From Desulfobulbaceae bacterium (GTDB lineage Bacteria > Desulfobacterota > Desulfobulbia > Desulfobulbales > Desulfobulbaceae), in contig JALSNC010000301.1 in the NCBI GenBank assembly GCA_026987195.1, positions 1 to 64,000 on the forward strand: a DNA stretch of 64,000 nucleotides, read 5' to 3'. Positions 15,405 through 24,575 of the stretch are shown here, in pieces. The notes under the pieces were generated by a model, which saw nothing but the letters and a program-made list of their open reading frames with translations, did not search any database and was not told the DNA's origin. Both the position numbers and the translations under genes were made by a program. Numbering within the stretch: position 1 is the stretch's first letter; every line of letters starts with the position of its first letter.

Positions 15405-17555
15405 CTATGGCCGCCATACGGCCCGGGGCAGGTGGAGGGTGAAGACCACGCCCTGCCGTCCCTTGTCCAGGTCGGCCACGGTCACCGTGCCGCCGTGGTG
15501 ATCGAGGATGGTACGGACGATGTAGAGGCCCAGGCCCAGGTGGGGGCGGTCGTCTCCGGCCGGGCGGAGGGAGACCATGGAGTCGAAGATCCGTGCCTGC
15601 AGGGCAGGTGGTATGGTGTTTCCCTGGTTGCTGACCTGCAGCAGAACCTGCCGGCGTCCGGACCGGACCTCTAGTTCGACCGGTGTGCCCGGCCGGTGAA
15701 AGGAGACCGCGTTTTCCACCAGTTTTTCCGTTGCCTGGCGCAGGCGGACCGGGTCTCCCTTGACCGGGAGCGGTCCGTCGGGCACCGTGCAGCGGAATTC
15801 AACCCCGGTAAAGGTTTGTTGCCAGCCGTGTTGCAGCCACATGGGCAGAGCGCGGCCCAGGTCGAAGATCTCCATGGACTCCTGCTGCAGGGCCTCCCTG
15901 AGCGAAGTCGCCTCCCGGATGGAGGTGAGCAGTCCTTCCAGCCGTCGCACATCGTTGCGCGCCCAGTCGAGGTAGTTCCTGATCCGGGGTGACGGCTCTT
16001 CCAGTTCCTGTTCCAGGTTGTTCAGCGATGCGGACACCGCGGCCAGCGGGGTGCGCATCTCGTGTTCCAGGTTGTCGGCCATCCTCTCCCGGTGCTCCAC
16101 CTGCTGTTCGAGCTGGCTGAGCATGGAGCGCAGGGTCCCGGCCAGGTCGCCTATCTCGTCCCTGGCCCTGGTGCCGATACTGGCGCTGCGGATATGGCCG
16201 TCCGGAGAAATGGCTGCCGCGGCCTGGTCGCGCAGGCGCCGGATCCTGGCCGAGATGCGGGAGGCGAACAGCAGCAGGCCGCCACCGCCGAGCAGAAAGG
16301 CCAGGAGCGACAGGGAGACGGTCTCCTCGATCAGGCGGTTGCTCAAGGCGAGGATGGAGTTTGTCGTCTGTTCCACGACCACGGCGCCGACGATTTTTTT
16401 CTTTTCGTACAGGGGCGTGATCGCGGCCATGACCTCCACCTGCCCTTTGGCGAGCAGGTAGCGGGTGATTGAACTGCGGCCTTCAGCCAGGGCCTCGCCG
16501 ATGCCCTGCAGGTCCAGTTCCGTGGGCTGGGATGTCTGGTCGACGATGTCGGCGCTGAAAGAGGTGGTGAAGAAACGGAACAGGGGGCGGAGCAGGTCGT
16601 GGATGCGGGTCATGATCCGGGCCGAGAGTTCCTGCGAGGAGGCGAGCGGATCGCGGGCCTCGCGCAGGCCCCCCACCTGGGCCCGGATCCGCTGGTTGCG
16701 GTCCACGATCCGGATGCGGGCATAGGGGCGGTCCAGGGATCTGAGGATCTCCTCGATGGCCGTGGAGGTGGTCAGCAGCCAGCCGGGCTCCCGGTCCTGT
16801 GCCAGGTTGGCGGTGCCGATCAGGGTCGTGACCAGGCGCGTTTTCGGATCGTCCACGTCGGCGATGGTAAAGGCCAGCCGGCTGCCGAGCAGGTCCAGGG
16901 GGATCCGAAACTCGAGGATGTAGCCCTGGCCGGTCTGACGCCAGACCCCCTGGATGCGCGGCTCCGGAACCGGGAAAAGGCCCGGTTCGTCCGGCATCCG
17001 GAATCCGTTGACCCAGCCAGGTGCATGGGCGGTGATGATGTAGCTGCGCCTGCCGCCTTCATCCTCGATAATGATCCGCAGGTGGTCGGACCGGTCCAGG
17101 CGCAGGGATTTTCGGCTTCGATAGACCACGCGGTCGTCCCGGACCTCGAACAGGGAGTAGAGATGCCCTCCCTGCCGGCCGGAGAGGTGGCGGAAGGAGA
17201 GGGTGTCTGGATGGTAGCGGTTGCGCGGACTGAGCAGGTGCTCCCTGCCGAATTCCTCGGCCTGGGCCAGCTCGGGCTGCCAGTCACCGGTTCTGCCGTC
17301 GAGGCGGATGGTGTTGGAGAGGTGAAAGATGTAGAGATCACGGGCCTGGTCCAGGGCATGGAACCGTTCCCGGGCAAAGAGGTCGCTGCGGTTGGCCAGG
17401 GCAGCCGAGACCGCCTGCGCGGTCAGGGCCAGGGTATCCTGCTGGCTGGTGAGCAGGCTCTGCTTGAGGATGGAGTTGAGGCGGATTCCGAGCAGGGGAA
17501 AGAGGAGCAGGAACAGGGAGACCAGGGCCAGCTTGAATCGCAGGGAGACGCGCAT
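15405..17555 (-). CDS. pdsS: Sensor histidine kinase of the proteobacterial dedicated sortase system
   Basis: From MRVSLRFKLALVSLF the protein has about 716 residues: a first membrane segment, a large periplasmic sensor region (about 40-400), a second membrane segment (TVSLSLLAFLLGGGGLLLF), HAMP, a HisKA box (HEMRTPLA) and an HATPase domain (N box KLVENAVSF, G box HLGLGLYIV). Length, sensor region and position beside a regulator, a VIT/VWA target and a class GN sortase match the kinase of the dedicated sortase system. The longer frame starting at 17588 translates a repeat (MPIAVNYYL) and is not preferred. It lies downstream of the response regulator. Confidence 0.87.
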   Translation of the reverse strand: MRVSLRFKLALVSLFLLLFPLLGIRLNSILKQSLLTSQQDTLALTAQAVSAALANRSDLFARERFHALDQARDLYIFHLSNTIRLDGRTGDWQPELAQAEEFGREHLLSPRNRYHPDTLSFRHLSGRQGGHLYSLFEVRDDRVVYRSRKSLRLDRSDHLRIIIEDEGGRRSYIITAHAPGWVNGFRMPDEPGLFPVPEPRIQGVWRQTGQGYILEFRIPLDLLGSRLAFTIADVDDPKTRLVTTLIGTANLAQDREPGWLLTTSTAIEEILRSLDRPYARIRIVDRNQRIRAQVGGLREARDPLASSQELSARIMTRIHDLLRPLFRFFTTSFSADIVDQTSQPTELDLQGIGEALAEGRSSITRYLLAKGQVEVMAAITPLYEKKKIVGAVVVEQTTNSILALSNRLIEETVSLSLLAFLLGGGGLLLFASRISARIRRLRDQAAAAISPDGHIRSASIGTRARDEIGDLAGTLRSMLSQLEQQVEHRERMADNLEHEMRTPLAAVSASLNNLEQELEEPSPRIRNYLDWARNDVRRLEGLLTSIREATSLREALQQESMEIFDLGRALPMWLQHGWQQTFTGVEFRCTVPDGPLPVKGDPVRLRQATEKLVENAVSFHRPGTPVELEVRSGRRQVLLQVSNQGNTIPPALQARIFDSMVSLRPAGDDRPHLGLGLYIVRTILDHHGGTVTVADLDKGRQGVVFTLHLPRAVWRP

Positions 17556-17564
17556 GAGGTTCAG

Positions 17565-17620
17565 GTAATAGTTCACCGCTATGGGCAACCACCTGAAAAG
17601 ACCGACTCTTTTGGCAAAAG
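17565..17620. repeat. Type II MITE left half between regulator and kinase genes
   Basis: GTAATAGTTCACCGCTATGGGCAAC, then CTTTTGGCAAAAGTTCAG. It fills the spacer inside the two-component operon and ends at the regulator's stop codon. Confidence 0.65.
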
Positions 17621-17621
17621 T

Positions 17622-18317
17622 TCAGGGTTGCCAGCGGTAGCCCATGCCGTACTCGGAGCGGATGGCGTCGAAGCCGGGGTCGATCTCCCGGAACTTGTCA
17701 CGGATCCTGCGGATGTGGGCGGCAATGGCATTGTTGGTGACGATGACGCTGGCCGCCTCCATGAGCTGGTCATGGTTGCGGACATGGCCCGGACGGCGGG
17801 CCAGGCAGAGCAGGATCCAGAATTCGGTCAGGGTCAGGCTGACCGGCCGGCCCTGCCAGAGGACCTCCTTGCGGTCCTCGTCGATACGCAGGCATCCGTG
17901 CTCGATAACCCGGTCCTGGTGATGGTGCCCGCTCCGCAGTGCTTCCACGGTCCTGAACAGGGCCGTTATCCGGGCCGGCAGGAAGTCCAGGGTGGTGGTA
18001 TCCTTGGTGAGGTAGTCCCAGGCGCCGAGCCGCAGACCCGAGACCCGGTCCAGGTCCGAGTCACGGGCGGTCAGGAAGATGATGGGGATGATGGGCGAGA
18101 GACTGCGCAGGTAGGTGCAGAGCTCGAAGCCGCCGGTCATCTCCGGGCCGAGCATGATATCGAGGATGACCAGGTCCGGCAGGCCGGCGGCAAAGGCGGC
18201 CATGGCCTCCTGCCTGGAGGTGTAGGCACGGACCCGGTAACCTTCGCGCTCCAGGGCCCGGGCGTAGTTTGCCTGGAGCTGGGGATCGTCTTCAACCAGG
18301 GCAATACGGTAGGGCAT
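17622..18317 (-). CDS. pdsR: OmpR-family response regulator of the dedicated sortase system
   Basis: MPYRIALVEDDPQLQANY at 18317 begins a receiver domain with the acidic pair ED, phospho-acceptor LVILDIML and lysine YLTKD. Residues about 140-231 form a winged-helix DNA-binding domain (LTLTEFWILLCLARRPGHV, AAHIRRIRDKFREIDPGFD, EYGMGYRWQP). ATG 18317 is chosen because receivers begin at this block; the extension to 18419 is repeat-derived. It probably controls the divergent target/sortase pair from the 18318-18762 spacer. Confidence 0.9.
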   Translation of the reverse strand: MPYRIALVEDDPQLQANYARALEREGYRVRAYTSRQEAMAAFAAGLPDLVILDIMLGPEMTGGFELCTYLRSLSPIIPIIFLTARDSDLDRVSGLRLGAWDYLTKDTTTLDFLPARITALFRTVEALRSGHHHQDRVIEHGCLRIDEDRKEVLWQGRPVSLTLTEFWILLCLARRPGHVRNHDQLMEAASVIVTNNAIAAHIRRIRDKFREIDPGFDAIRSEYGMGYRWQP

Positions 18318-18370
18318 GGGAACGGTTGCAACTCCTGTCCGGTTTGCATCGGCTAACAGCTCGGCAGCAC

Positions 18371-18502
18371 GTAAAAGTTCACCAGCACGCCGTCTGCACG
18401 CGCTCGTGACTGCCCGCATAGCGGGCTATCGGAGTCTCGCTGCGCCCGCTTACCTGCAGCCAGGCACGCCTGCACAAATCTGCGGCCCCTGAGAGCGCTT
18501 AC
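18371..18502. mobile_element. Chimeric MITE (type II left end, type I right end)
   Basis: It opens GTAAAAGTTCACCAGCACGCC and closes CCTGAGAGCGCTTAC. No flanking duplication is visible. The remaining spacer to 18762 should hold the divergent promoters of regulator and target; it contains a few TCATC/TCTGTCAT-like repeats (18605-18660) but no clear operator. Confidence 0.65.
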
Positions 18503-18762
18503 GCTGCTCCTGCCGGCGGCAGTTCTTTCCGGCGCGGCCGGCGACCGGCAGCTACCTCTGATCTGTTCCCGATCTGTACCATAGAAAACAGGTTTGGGCC
18601 AGTTCCGGCTCCTGTTTGTCATCTTCTGTCATTTTTTCTTTCCCTTCTGTCATCATCCCGGACACGGCCGGTCATCGTCGGAGTCTACAGTGAGCGGCAA
18701 CCGCTGGAACGGGCGGAAAAAGAAAAATATCCATGTCTGCGCCGGTGCGCAAGGAGGGGAAG

Positions 18763-20826
18763 ATGAGGTGGAAACGTTCTGTGGACCCCGGAGTGGTGCT
18801 GGTTACGCTGTACCTGGCCCTGGTGCTGCTGTTCCTGCTGCTTGGGGGGGCAGGGGCGGCAGGTGCCGCGGTCGATCCCGGGGCGGTTCGTCCGGAGACC
18901 GTTCGCCGGGGCGCCCTGCTGGTGGCCGGAGACGGGCCGGAGAGTTTTTCGCCGGTGCCCATGCTGGAGATGGACGTGGACATCACCGTCACCGGGATCG
19001 TTGCCCGGACCCGGGTCAGGCAGCGGTTCAGAAACGATTCCTCCATCTGGTTCGAGGCCCTGTACGTTTTTCCCCTGCCCGAAGAGAGCAGCGTCGATCA
19101 CATGCGCCTGCGGGTGGGTGATCGGATCATCACCGGCAGGATCCGGGAGAAGGAGGCGGCACGCCGCATCTACGAGGCGGCCCGGCAGGACGGGAAAAGG
19201 GCCTCCCTGCTTGCCCGGCAGCGGCCCAACATCTTTTCCGTTGCAGTGGCCAATGTGGGCCCGGGCGAGACGGTGACCGTGGAGATCGAGTACCAGCAGG
19301 TGGTGGCGCGGCAGGGAAAGAGCTTTTCCCTCCGTTTTCCCATGGTGGTGGGCCCCAGGTACATGCCCGCAGGCCCGGAGACCGGTGGTCCGGGCCCGTC
19401 GGACGCAGCCTTTCCGGCAGTCGGCGTCACAGGCCTGATCCAGCCGCCGGTAGTGGCGCCGGGCGGAGCGGTCGTCAACCCGGTGCGCCTGCACGTCAGC
19501 CTGGCGCCGGGTTTTGGCGTGGGCCGGGTCGAGTCTCTCTACCACGGCATCACCACGGAGCGTAAAAACGGCCTCATCGACATCCGTTTCAACGGCAGGG
19601 TGGCTGCAGACCGCGATTTCGTCCTCGAATGGGAACCGGAACAGGGCCGGGTACCTGGTGCGAGCCTGTTCGCCGAGCACCGGGGCGGCGAGACCTTTCT
19701 CCTGCTCATGCTCACCCCGCCTGCCACGCCGCTCCGTGAGCCGCTGGCCCGGGAGACGATCTTTGTTCTCGACAACTCCGGTTCCATGGCAGGGTCCTCC
19801 ATCCGCCAGGCCAGGGCGGCCCTGCGGTATGGTGTGGCCATGATGCGGCCCCGGGACCGGTTCAACATCATCACCTTCGAGAGCGTCACCCGTTCGCTCT
19901 TTGCCTCCAGCCGGCCGGGAACACGGAAAAATCTTCTGGCCGCGGACCGCTTCATCGACACGATCCGGGCCCGGGGCGGCACCGAGATCCGTCCGGCCCT
20001 GGCGCTGGCCCTGGATGGCCGCAGCGATCATGCCCGCCTGCGGCAGGTGGTCCTGCTTACCGACGCCTGCGTGGGCAACGACGATGAGCTGCTGTCCCTG
20101 GTTGCCTCCCGCCTGGGGGATACGCGCCTGTTCACGGTCAGCATCGGTTCGGCGCCCAATACCTCCTTCATGGCCAGGGCTGCGACCATGGGCCGGGGCG
20201 CCCATACCTTCATCGGCAAACCGGACGAGGTGAGGGAGCGGATGAGTGGCCTGTTCGCCATGCTCGGCCAGCCGGCGGTGACACACCTGCGGCTCAGCGG
20301 CGACGCCATGGCCGAAACCCTGCCCGCTCCGCTGCCCGATCTCTATCACGGCCAGGTCCTGACCGCTCTTGTCAGGATGCGGGGCGAGGCGGGGAGGCTC
20401 AGGCTCAGTGGCCTGCTGCCGGACAGAACGCCCTGGCAGGTGGATCTGGACAGCAGCCGGTTCGGTGACCGGCCCGGCATCGCCGTGCTCTGGGCCAGGA
20501 AAAAGATGAACAGCCTGATGGAGGGACTGGTCTCCGGTGCCGACCCGGACCAGGTGCGCCGGGCCGTGGTCCGCCTGGCCCTGGCCAACCACCTGGTCAG
20601 CCGTTACACCAGTCTGGTGGCGGTGGAAGAACAACCGGCCCGGCCGGTGGACAGGACACTCCGGACCCATCGCCAGCAGGTCAACCTGCCGGCGGGATGG
20701 CAGTATGGCATGGTCTTTGCCGGCTCCGCTGCCACGGCCACGGCCTGGCCCCTGCTCCTGAGCACGGGATTCCTGCTCCTTGCGGTCGCGGCCCTGGCGG
20801 CCTTCCTGCGCCGGAGGCCGGAATGA
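18763..20826 (+). CDS. Sortase target protein with VIT and von Willebrand A domains
   Basis: ATG 18763 follows AAGGAGGGG by 3 bases and is preferred to 18733. The 687-residue protein has a signal segment (VVLVTLYLALVLLFLLLG), a VIT domain (about 45-170, VRQRFRNDSSIWFEALYVFP), a VWA domain (about 325-500) with MIDAS motif DNSGSMAGSS, and a C-terminal tail with one membrane helix followed by RRRPE. This is the plan of the single target of the proteobacterial dedicated sortase. In the usual place of the LPxTG-like motif it reads AGSAATATAWPLLL, so the sorting signal looks degenerate. The sortase gene overlaps its stop. Confidence 0.9.
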   Translation: MRWKRSVDPGVVLVTLYLALVLLFLLLGGAGAAGAAVDPGAVRPETVRRGALLVAGDGPESFSPVPMLEMDVDITVTGIVARTRVRQRFRNDSSIWFEALYVFPLPEESSVDHMRLRVGDRIITGRIREKEAARRIYEAARQDGKRASLLARQRPNIFSVAVANVGPGETVTVEIEYQQVVARQGKSFSLRFPMVVGPRYMPAGPETGGPGPSDAAFPAVGVTGLIQPPVVAPGGAVVNPVRLHVSLAPGFGVGRVESLYHGITTERKNGLIDIRFNGRVAADRDFVLEWEPEQGRVPGASLFAEHRGGETFLLLMLTPPATPLREPLARETIFVLDNSGSMAGSSIRQARAALRYGVAMMRPRDRFNIITFESVTRSLFASSRPGTRKNLLAADRFIDTIRARGGTEIRPALALALDGRSDHARLRQVVLLTDACVGNDDELLSLVASRLGDTRLFTVSIGSAPNTSFMARAATMGRGAHTFIGKPDEVRERMSGLFAMLGQPAVTHLRLSGDAMAETLPAPLPDLYHGQVLTALVRMRGEAGRLRLSGLLPDRTPWQVDLDSSRFGDRPGIAVLWARKKMNSLMEGLVSGADPDQVRRAVVRLALANHLVSRYTSLVAVEEQPARPVDRTLRTHRQQVNLPAGWQYGMVFAGSAATATAWPLLLSTGFLLLAVAALAAFLRRRPE

Positions 20827-21434
20827 GGAGACGCCGGCCGGGCAGGGCGGGCCTGTTGCTGCTGGCCGGGGGTCTTATCTTCTGCCTGGCCGGAGCGTGG
20901 ATCCCGGTCAAGGCCGAACTCGCCCAGATCCTGCTGGCCCTGGCCTGGCAGGAGAGTCTTGACCTCGGCCGTCCGGTCAGGCCCTGGCCCTGGGCTGACA
21001 TCCGGCCTGTGGCCAGGCTGCGGGTGCCGCGCCTGGGCCGGGACATGATCGTCCTCTCGGGCCAGAGCGGCGCGGCGTTGGCCTTTGGCCCGGGCATGCA
21101 CGAACAGGGGGCAGGGCCGGGCGGGCAGGGGACCTGCATCCTGGCAGGACACCGGGATACCAGCTTCAGGTTCCTGCGGCGCCTGCGAAGGGGTGACCTG
21201 GTCCTGCTCGACGACGGCCGCGGTCGCCGCTGGCGCTACCGGGTGGAATCGACCACTGTCCGCCGGGCAGAGGATCTCTGGTTCAGCCGCGGCCCCGGCG
21301 CGGGTCTGGCCCTGGTGACCTGCTATCCCTTTGACGCCCTGCGTCCCGGCACCCGGCACCGTTTCGTGGTCCTGTGCAGGTTGGACCCGGCCACGTTCCG
21401 CCACCGGCCGGCGAGGCCGGAACGGGTGAGGTAG
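20823..21434 (+). CDS. Class GN sortase
   Basis: The 203-residue protein has an N-terminal membrane anchor (LLLLAGGLIFCLAGAWIPV) and a sortase core. Catalytic residues are visible: His in CILAGHRDTSF, Cys in LALVTCYPFDAL and Arg in PGTRHRFVVL. Class GN sortases of Gram-negative bacteria act on one dedicated target, encoded here just upstream with an ATGA overlap. The whole four-gene module lies between 15405 and 21434, kinase and regulator on one strand, target and sortase on the other. Confidence 0.92.
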   Translation: MRRRRPGRAGLLLLAGGLIFCLAGAWIPVKAELAQILLALAWQESLDLGRPVRPWPWADIRPVARLRVPRLGRDMIVLSGQSGAALAFGPGMHEQGAGPGGQGTCILAGHRDTSFRFLRRLRRGDLVLLDDGRGRRWRYRVESTTVRRAEDLWFSRGPGAGLALVTCYPFDALRPGTRHRFVVLCRLDPATFRHRPARPERVR

Positions 21435-21468
21435 CCGGCGTCGCCGAACCGGTACCGTGCGCCTGCTG

Positions 21469-22062
21469 TCAGCCGCGGCCCCGGACAAACTGCAGGGTAA
21501 TCCCGGCAATACGCCTGCCATAGGCCTCTGCCGTGGCGATATCACCTGCCGGCGGCGCTGCCGGCGGATCGACCTGGAAACTGGCTGCCATGGGACCGAT
21601 GAATGAGCCCACCCGGTTTTGCGCCTCCGGCCCCGGGCCCTGGGTCGAGTTCATGGATTCCGGTTCATTGGCTGCCGGAAACATCCCGGTTCCCACGTAG
21701 ATCATTCCCTGCTGCATGGCAATGACAACCAGGCCCAGCAGGGTGTTGAGCTTGTCACCGGAGAAAGAACTTGAATTGGTGAAGGCACCGGCTATTTTAT
21801 CTTTCCAGGACTGGGAAAACCATTTGACCACTGCCGCTTCCTGGAATTTTTTCATCTCGGCCGAGATATTGCCCATGTAGGTCGGGCAGCCGAAGATGAT
21901 GCCATCGGCTTTGTCCAGCTCGTCCAGGCGATCGGTTGCCTCGGTGGTTGTCAGCAGCTCGGCCTCCACGCCTTCAACCGAGGCCGCGCCGCGATGCACG
22001 GCCTCTGCCTGGAGCCTGGTGTGACCGAAGCCGCTGTGATAAACGACAACAATCTTTGTCAT
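21469..22062 (-). CDS. Flavodoxin/WrbA-like NAD(P)H quinone reductase family protein
   Basis: The 197-residue protein opens MTKIVVVYHSGFGHTRLQAE, the FMN phosphate-binding loop of flavodoxin-like proteins, and continues with IIFGCPTYMGNISAEMKKF and AGAFTNSSSFSGDKLNTL, typical of WrbA. This family reduces quinones with two electrons, protecting against redox cycling. Length and motifs agree with a complete protein. An AGGAGG site lies before ATG 22062. No operon partner. Confidence 0.85.
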   Translation of the reverse strand: MTKIVVVYHSGFGHTRLQAEAVHRGAASVEGVEAELLTTTEATDRLDELDKADGIIFGCPTYMGNISAEMKKFQEAAVVKWFSQSWKDKIAGAFTNSSSFSGDKLNTLLGLVVIAMQQGMIYVGTGMFPAANEPESMNSTQGPGPEAQNRVGSFIGPMAASFQVDPPAAPPAGDIATAEAYGRRIAGITLQFVRGRG

Positions 22063-22097
22063 GATGCACCTCCTGGTTGTGGCTGACTGGATATCGG

Positions 22098-22412
22098 GTC
22101 AACGTTCAGCAGTGCGTCAGCTGTGCGTGATCGTGACCGGCCGTCAGGTAAGCGAGCGCAGCGAGACCCCGATAGCCGTAACCCCTCACAGGGTTGACAA
22201 CTATGCGGCTTCACAACCGCAGATCTGTAAACGTTCACGGGTAGTGCATATTTGTGCAGGCGCGTTTGGTCGCTATAGCCTCTCTATGCGGACAAGCGTG
22301 ACCGTGCAGAGATACGCCGCCTGTGAGCGATTACCGATAGCCCGCCATGCGGGCAGTCGCGGGTACGGGCAGGTAAGCGTGGACCCCGGGTGACGTGCTG
22401 CTGAACTTTTAC
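22098..22412. mobile_element. Type II MITE split by an inserted type I MITE
   Basis: The left part has GTTCAGCAGTGCGTCAGCTG, the right part ends GTGCTGCTGAACTTTTAC. They are the two halves of one palindromic type II element, interrupted by the element at 22178-22334. Confidence 0.8.
22178..22334. mobile_element. Type I MITE (157 bp) nested in a type II MITE
   Basis: It starts GTAACCCCTCACAGGG and ends CCTGTGAGCGATTAC. The 8 bases CGATAGCC occur directly before (22170-22177) and directly after (22335-22342): an exact target duplication. Confidence 0.92.
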
Positions 22413-22485
22413 GAATGGTCGGCCTGTTACGCAAAAAAGCGCCAGCCCGGTTGATTATCGACAACTCTATCCTGTTCCGTGAAAA

Positions 22486-23415
22486 ATGTCTGCAACTTCT
22501 CCCGACATGACAGGCCGGCCTGAACCCCTGGTCATCCGGCCGCCCTCCGAGTGGCGCAGCCTGCTGGTCCGGATCACCCGGGGCTGCAACTGGAACCGGT
22601 GCCGGTTCTGCGGTATCTACCCTGCCATGGGGCAGCCTGATTTTTCCTGCCGGTCCCTGGCGGAGATCTGCCGGGACATCGACCTGCTCACCGGGCGTCA
22701 CTCCAGGTTCGAGACCGCCTTTTTCGGCGACGCCGATCCCCTGGCCGCAGGCATGGAGATCTTTACCGGCGCGGCCAGGTATCTGCGCAGGCGGATGCCG
22801 GTGCAGCGGCTCACCTGCTACGGCCGCATCTCCACCCTGTACCGCCTTGGCCCGGCCAATATCCGCCTGCTGGCCGAAGCCGGCCTGAACAGGATCCATG
22901 TCGGTCTCGAATCCGGCAGTGACGAGGTGTTGCGCTTTCAGCGCAAGGGGCAGTCCGCGGAGATGGTGGCCCGGGTGGCCGGCTGGCTGAAGGCGGCCGG
23001 GATCGAGCTTTCCTGCTACGTCCTGCTCGGCCTTGGCGGCAGAGATCTGTGGCAGCGCCATGTCACGGCCACGGCCCGGCTCATCAACCGGATAGAGCCA
23101 GGCTTTGTCCGCATCCGCCGCCTGTGGCTGCACGGCCGGAACGAGGAGGGCGGCTGCCCGCTCTGGCGGGAGGTGCGGACCGGGATCTTTGTCGAGCAGG
23201 ATCCCGAGGGCACCGTGCGTGAGGTGGAGCTGCTCCTGGAACTGCTCGAACCGCTGGAGACATTTTTTGCCTGCGATCATGCCAACAACTACATCCGGGT
23301 CAGCGGCCTGCTGCGCGAGGACCGGCAGGAGATGCTCGCCGAGGTACGGGCCTTCCTGGCCCTGCCACCGGAGCAGCGCCAGGCGCACTATACCATGGTC
23401 GGCTCCAGGATCTGA
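22486..23415 (+). CDS. Radical SAM protein, uncharacterised
   Basis: The 309-residue product has RITRGCNWNRCRFCGIYP near residue 33: a CxxxxCxxC cluster motif, one residue longer than the classical CxxxCxxC. Further blocks GDADPLAAG, RIHVGLESGSDEVLRF and LSCYVLLGLGG follow the HemN/MiaB-like radical SAM barrel. No additional Fe-S domain is visible. Such proteins reductively cleave SAM to start radical chemistry; the substrate here is unknown. It is not obviously in an operon: MITE sequence lies on both sides. Confidence 0.85.
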   Translation: MSATSPDMTGRPEPLVIRPPSEWRSLLVRITRGCNWNRCRFCGIYPAMGQPDFSCRSLAEICRDIDLLTGRHSRFETAFFGDADPLAAGMEIFTGAARYLRRRMPVQRLTCYGRISTLYRLGPANIRLLAEAGLNRIHVGLESGSDEVLRFQRKGQSAEMVARVAGWLKAAGIELSCYVLLGLGGRDLWQRHVTATARLINRIEPGFVRIRRLWLHGRNEEGGCPLWREVRTGIFVEQDPEGTVREVELLLELLEPLETFFACDHANNYIRVSGLLREDRQEMLAEVRAFLALPPEQRQAHYTMVGSRI

Positions 23416-23424
23416 ACCGCGGAG

Positions 23425-23475
23425 GTAACAGTTCACCGCCATCGGCAACCGTGTTGAATTGGCAGTGATCTTTTC
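23425..23475. repeat. Type II MITE fragment
   Basis: Starts GTAACAGTTCACCGCCATCGG, ten bases after the radical SAM stop codon; the right end is degenerate. Confidence 0.6.
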
Positions 23476-23490
23476 CCGGCGGAGCACGGA

Positions 23491-24573
23491 TTATTCGTCT
23501 CCCGGGGGCAGCCAGTGCAGGCCCTCCCGGCCGATGCCGATGCGCACCTCCCGGCCCGGTCCGGGCATGGAGGAGAGGCGGCCCGCCTCGCGGCGTGACA
23601 GGGTGGCATGGAGGGTGATGGAGCGACCCCGGGCAAGCTCCACCTCCACCTGACTGTCGTTCCTGCGGACATCCCTGATCCGGGCCGTTCCCTGCCACCA
23701 GAGGGCGTGATCCGCAGGATCAGGTTCCAGTTCCACTGTCCAGGAGGGAAAGGTGAGCAGGATGTCCTCCATCGGGTATGGCGGCGGCGACGCCAGCAGG
23801 CCCGGATCCAGATGTCCCAGGTCCTGGACCGCAATGGCGCCGCCGGCTGCCACCCGGGCCGGGATGAAGTTTTTCAGCCCCATCAGCCCGGCCACGAACC
23901 GGGTGGCCGGCTGACGTGAGATGGCCTCCGGTGTGCCCTCCTGGAGCAGGATCCCGTTCCGTACCACCGCCATCCGGTCGGCAAGGAAAAATGCCTCGTC
24001 CAGGTCATGGGTGATGTGGAGGATGGTGATACCGAACTGCCTGTGGATTCGCTGCAGTTCGCGGCGTAACCGGTCCCGGGTGATGTGGTCCAGCGCACTC
24101 AGGGGCTCATCCAGCAGCAGGAGGTGGGGGCGTAGAACCAGGGCCCGGGCCAGGGCCACCCGTTGACGTTCACCGCCGGAGAGATTGCCGGGCCGCCGGG
24201 CAAGCAGGCGGCTGATACCGAGAAAATCCGCCATCGCGCCCACCTTTTTTTTCATCTCCCTGCCACGTTCCCCTCCCATCCTCAGGCCAAAGGCGATGTT
24301 GTCAAAAACAGTCAGATGTGGAAACAGGGCATACTCCTGGTAGACCACGCCCAGGTTCCGCTGCTCGGGCACGGTGGTGGTGATCTCCCGGCCGTGGAGG
24401 AGGATCCTGCCCCGGTCCGGGGTGTGGAGCCCGGCAATGGTTTCCAGGAGCACGGTCTTGCCGGTGCCGGTGGGGCCGAGCAGAACCCGGTATTCGCCCG
24501 GACCTATATGGAGGGCGTCGATTGCGAGCCTGAAGCGGCCGAGCCGCAGACGGATGTCCTCGAGCCGGAGCAC
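23491..24573 (-). CDS. wtpC: ABC transporter ATP-binding protein, tungstate/molybdate importer
   Basis: From GTG 24573 (GGGAGGAA six bases upstream, two bases after the permease stop) the product has 360 residues. It shows Walker A GPTGTGKT, signature LSGGERQRVALARAL, Walker B LLLLDEPLSALD and switch histidine ILHITHD. The C-terminal 110 residues form a TOBE-like domain, which binds oxyanions in ModC/WtpC proteins. The frame continues upstream but that part overlaps the permease in another frame. Assignment to tungstate or molybdate rests on the WtpA-like binding protein in the same operon. Confidence 0.9.
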   Translation of the reverse strand: MLRLEDIRLRLGRFRLAIDALHIGPGEYRVLLGPTGTGKTVLLETIAGLHTPDRGRILLHGREITTTVPEQRNLGVVYQEYALFPHLTVFDNIAFGLRMGGERGREMKKKVGAMADFLGISRLLARRPGNLSGGERQRVALARALVLRPHLLLLDEPLSALDHITRDRLRRELQRIHRQFGITILHITHDLDEAFFLADRMAVVRNGILLQEGTPEAISRQPATRFVAGLMGLKNFIPARVAAGGAIAVQDLGHLDPGLLASPPPYPMEDILLTFPSWTVELEPDPADHALWWQGTARIRDVRRNDSQVEVELARGRSITLHATLSRREAGRLSSMPGPGREVRIGIGREGLHWLPPGDE

Positions 24574-24575
24574 GG

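Noticed and set aside
17556-17588. Extended kinase N-terminus MPIAVNYYL
   Set aside because: These codons are the reverse strand of the type II repeat; the same peptide-like string appears at unrelated genes near other copies.
17565-17625. Target duplication AGGTTCAG/AAGTTCAG around the repeat between kinase and regulator
   Set aside because: The right copy is part of the element's own conserved sequence in other copies, so the match is not a duplication.
18685-20670. 661-codon minus-strand frame opposite the sortase target
   Set aside because: Shadow of a GC-rich gene; the plus strand has VIT/VWA motifs.
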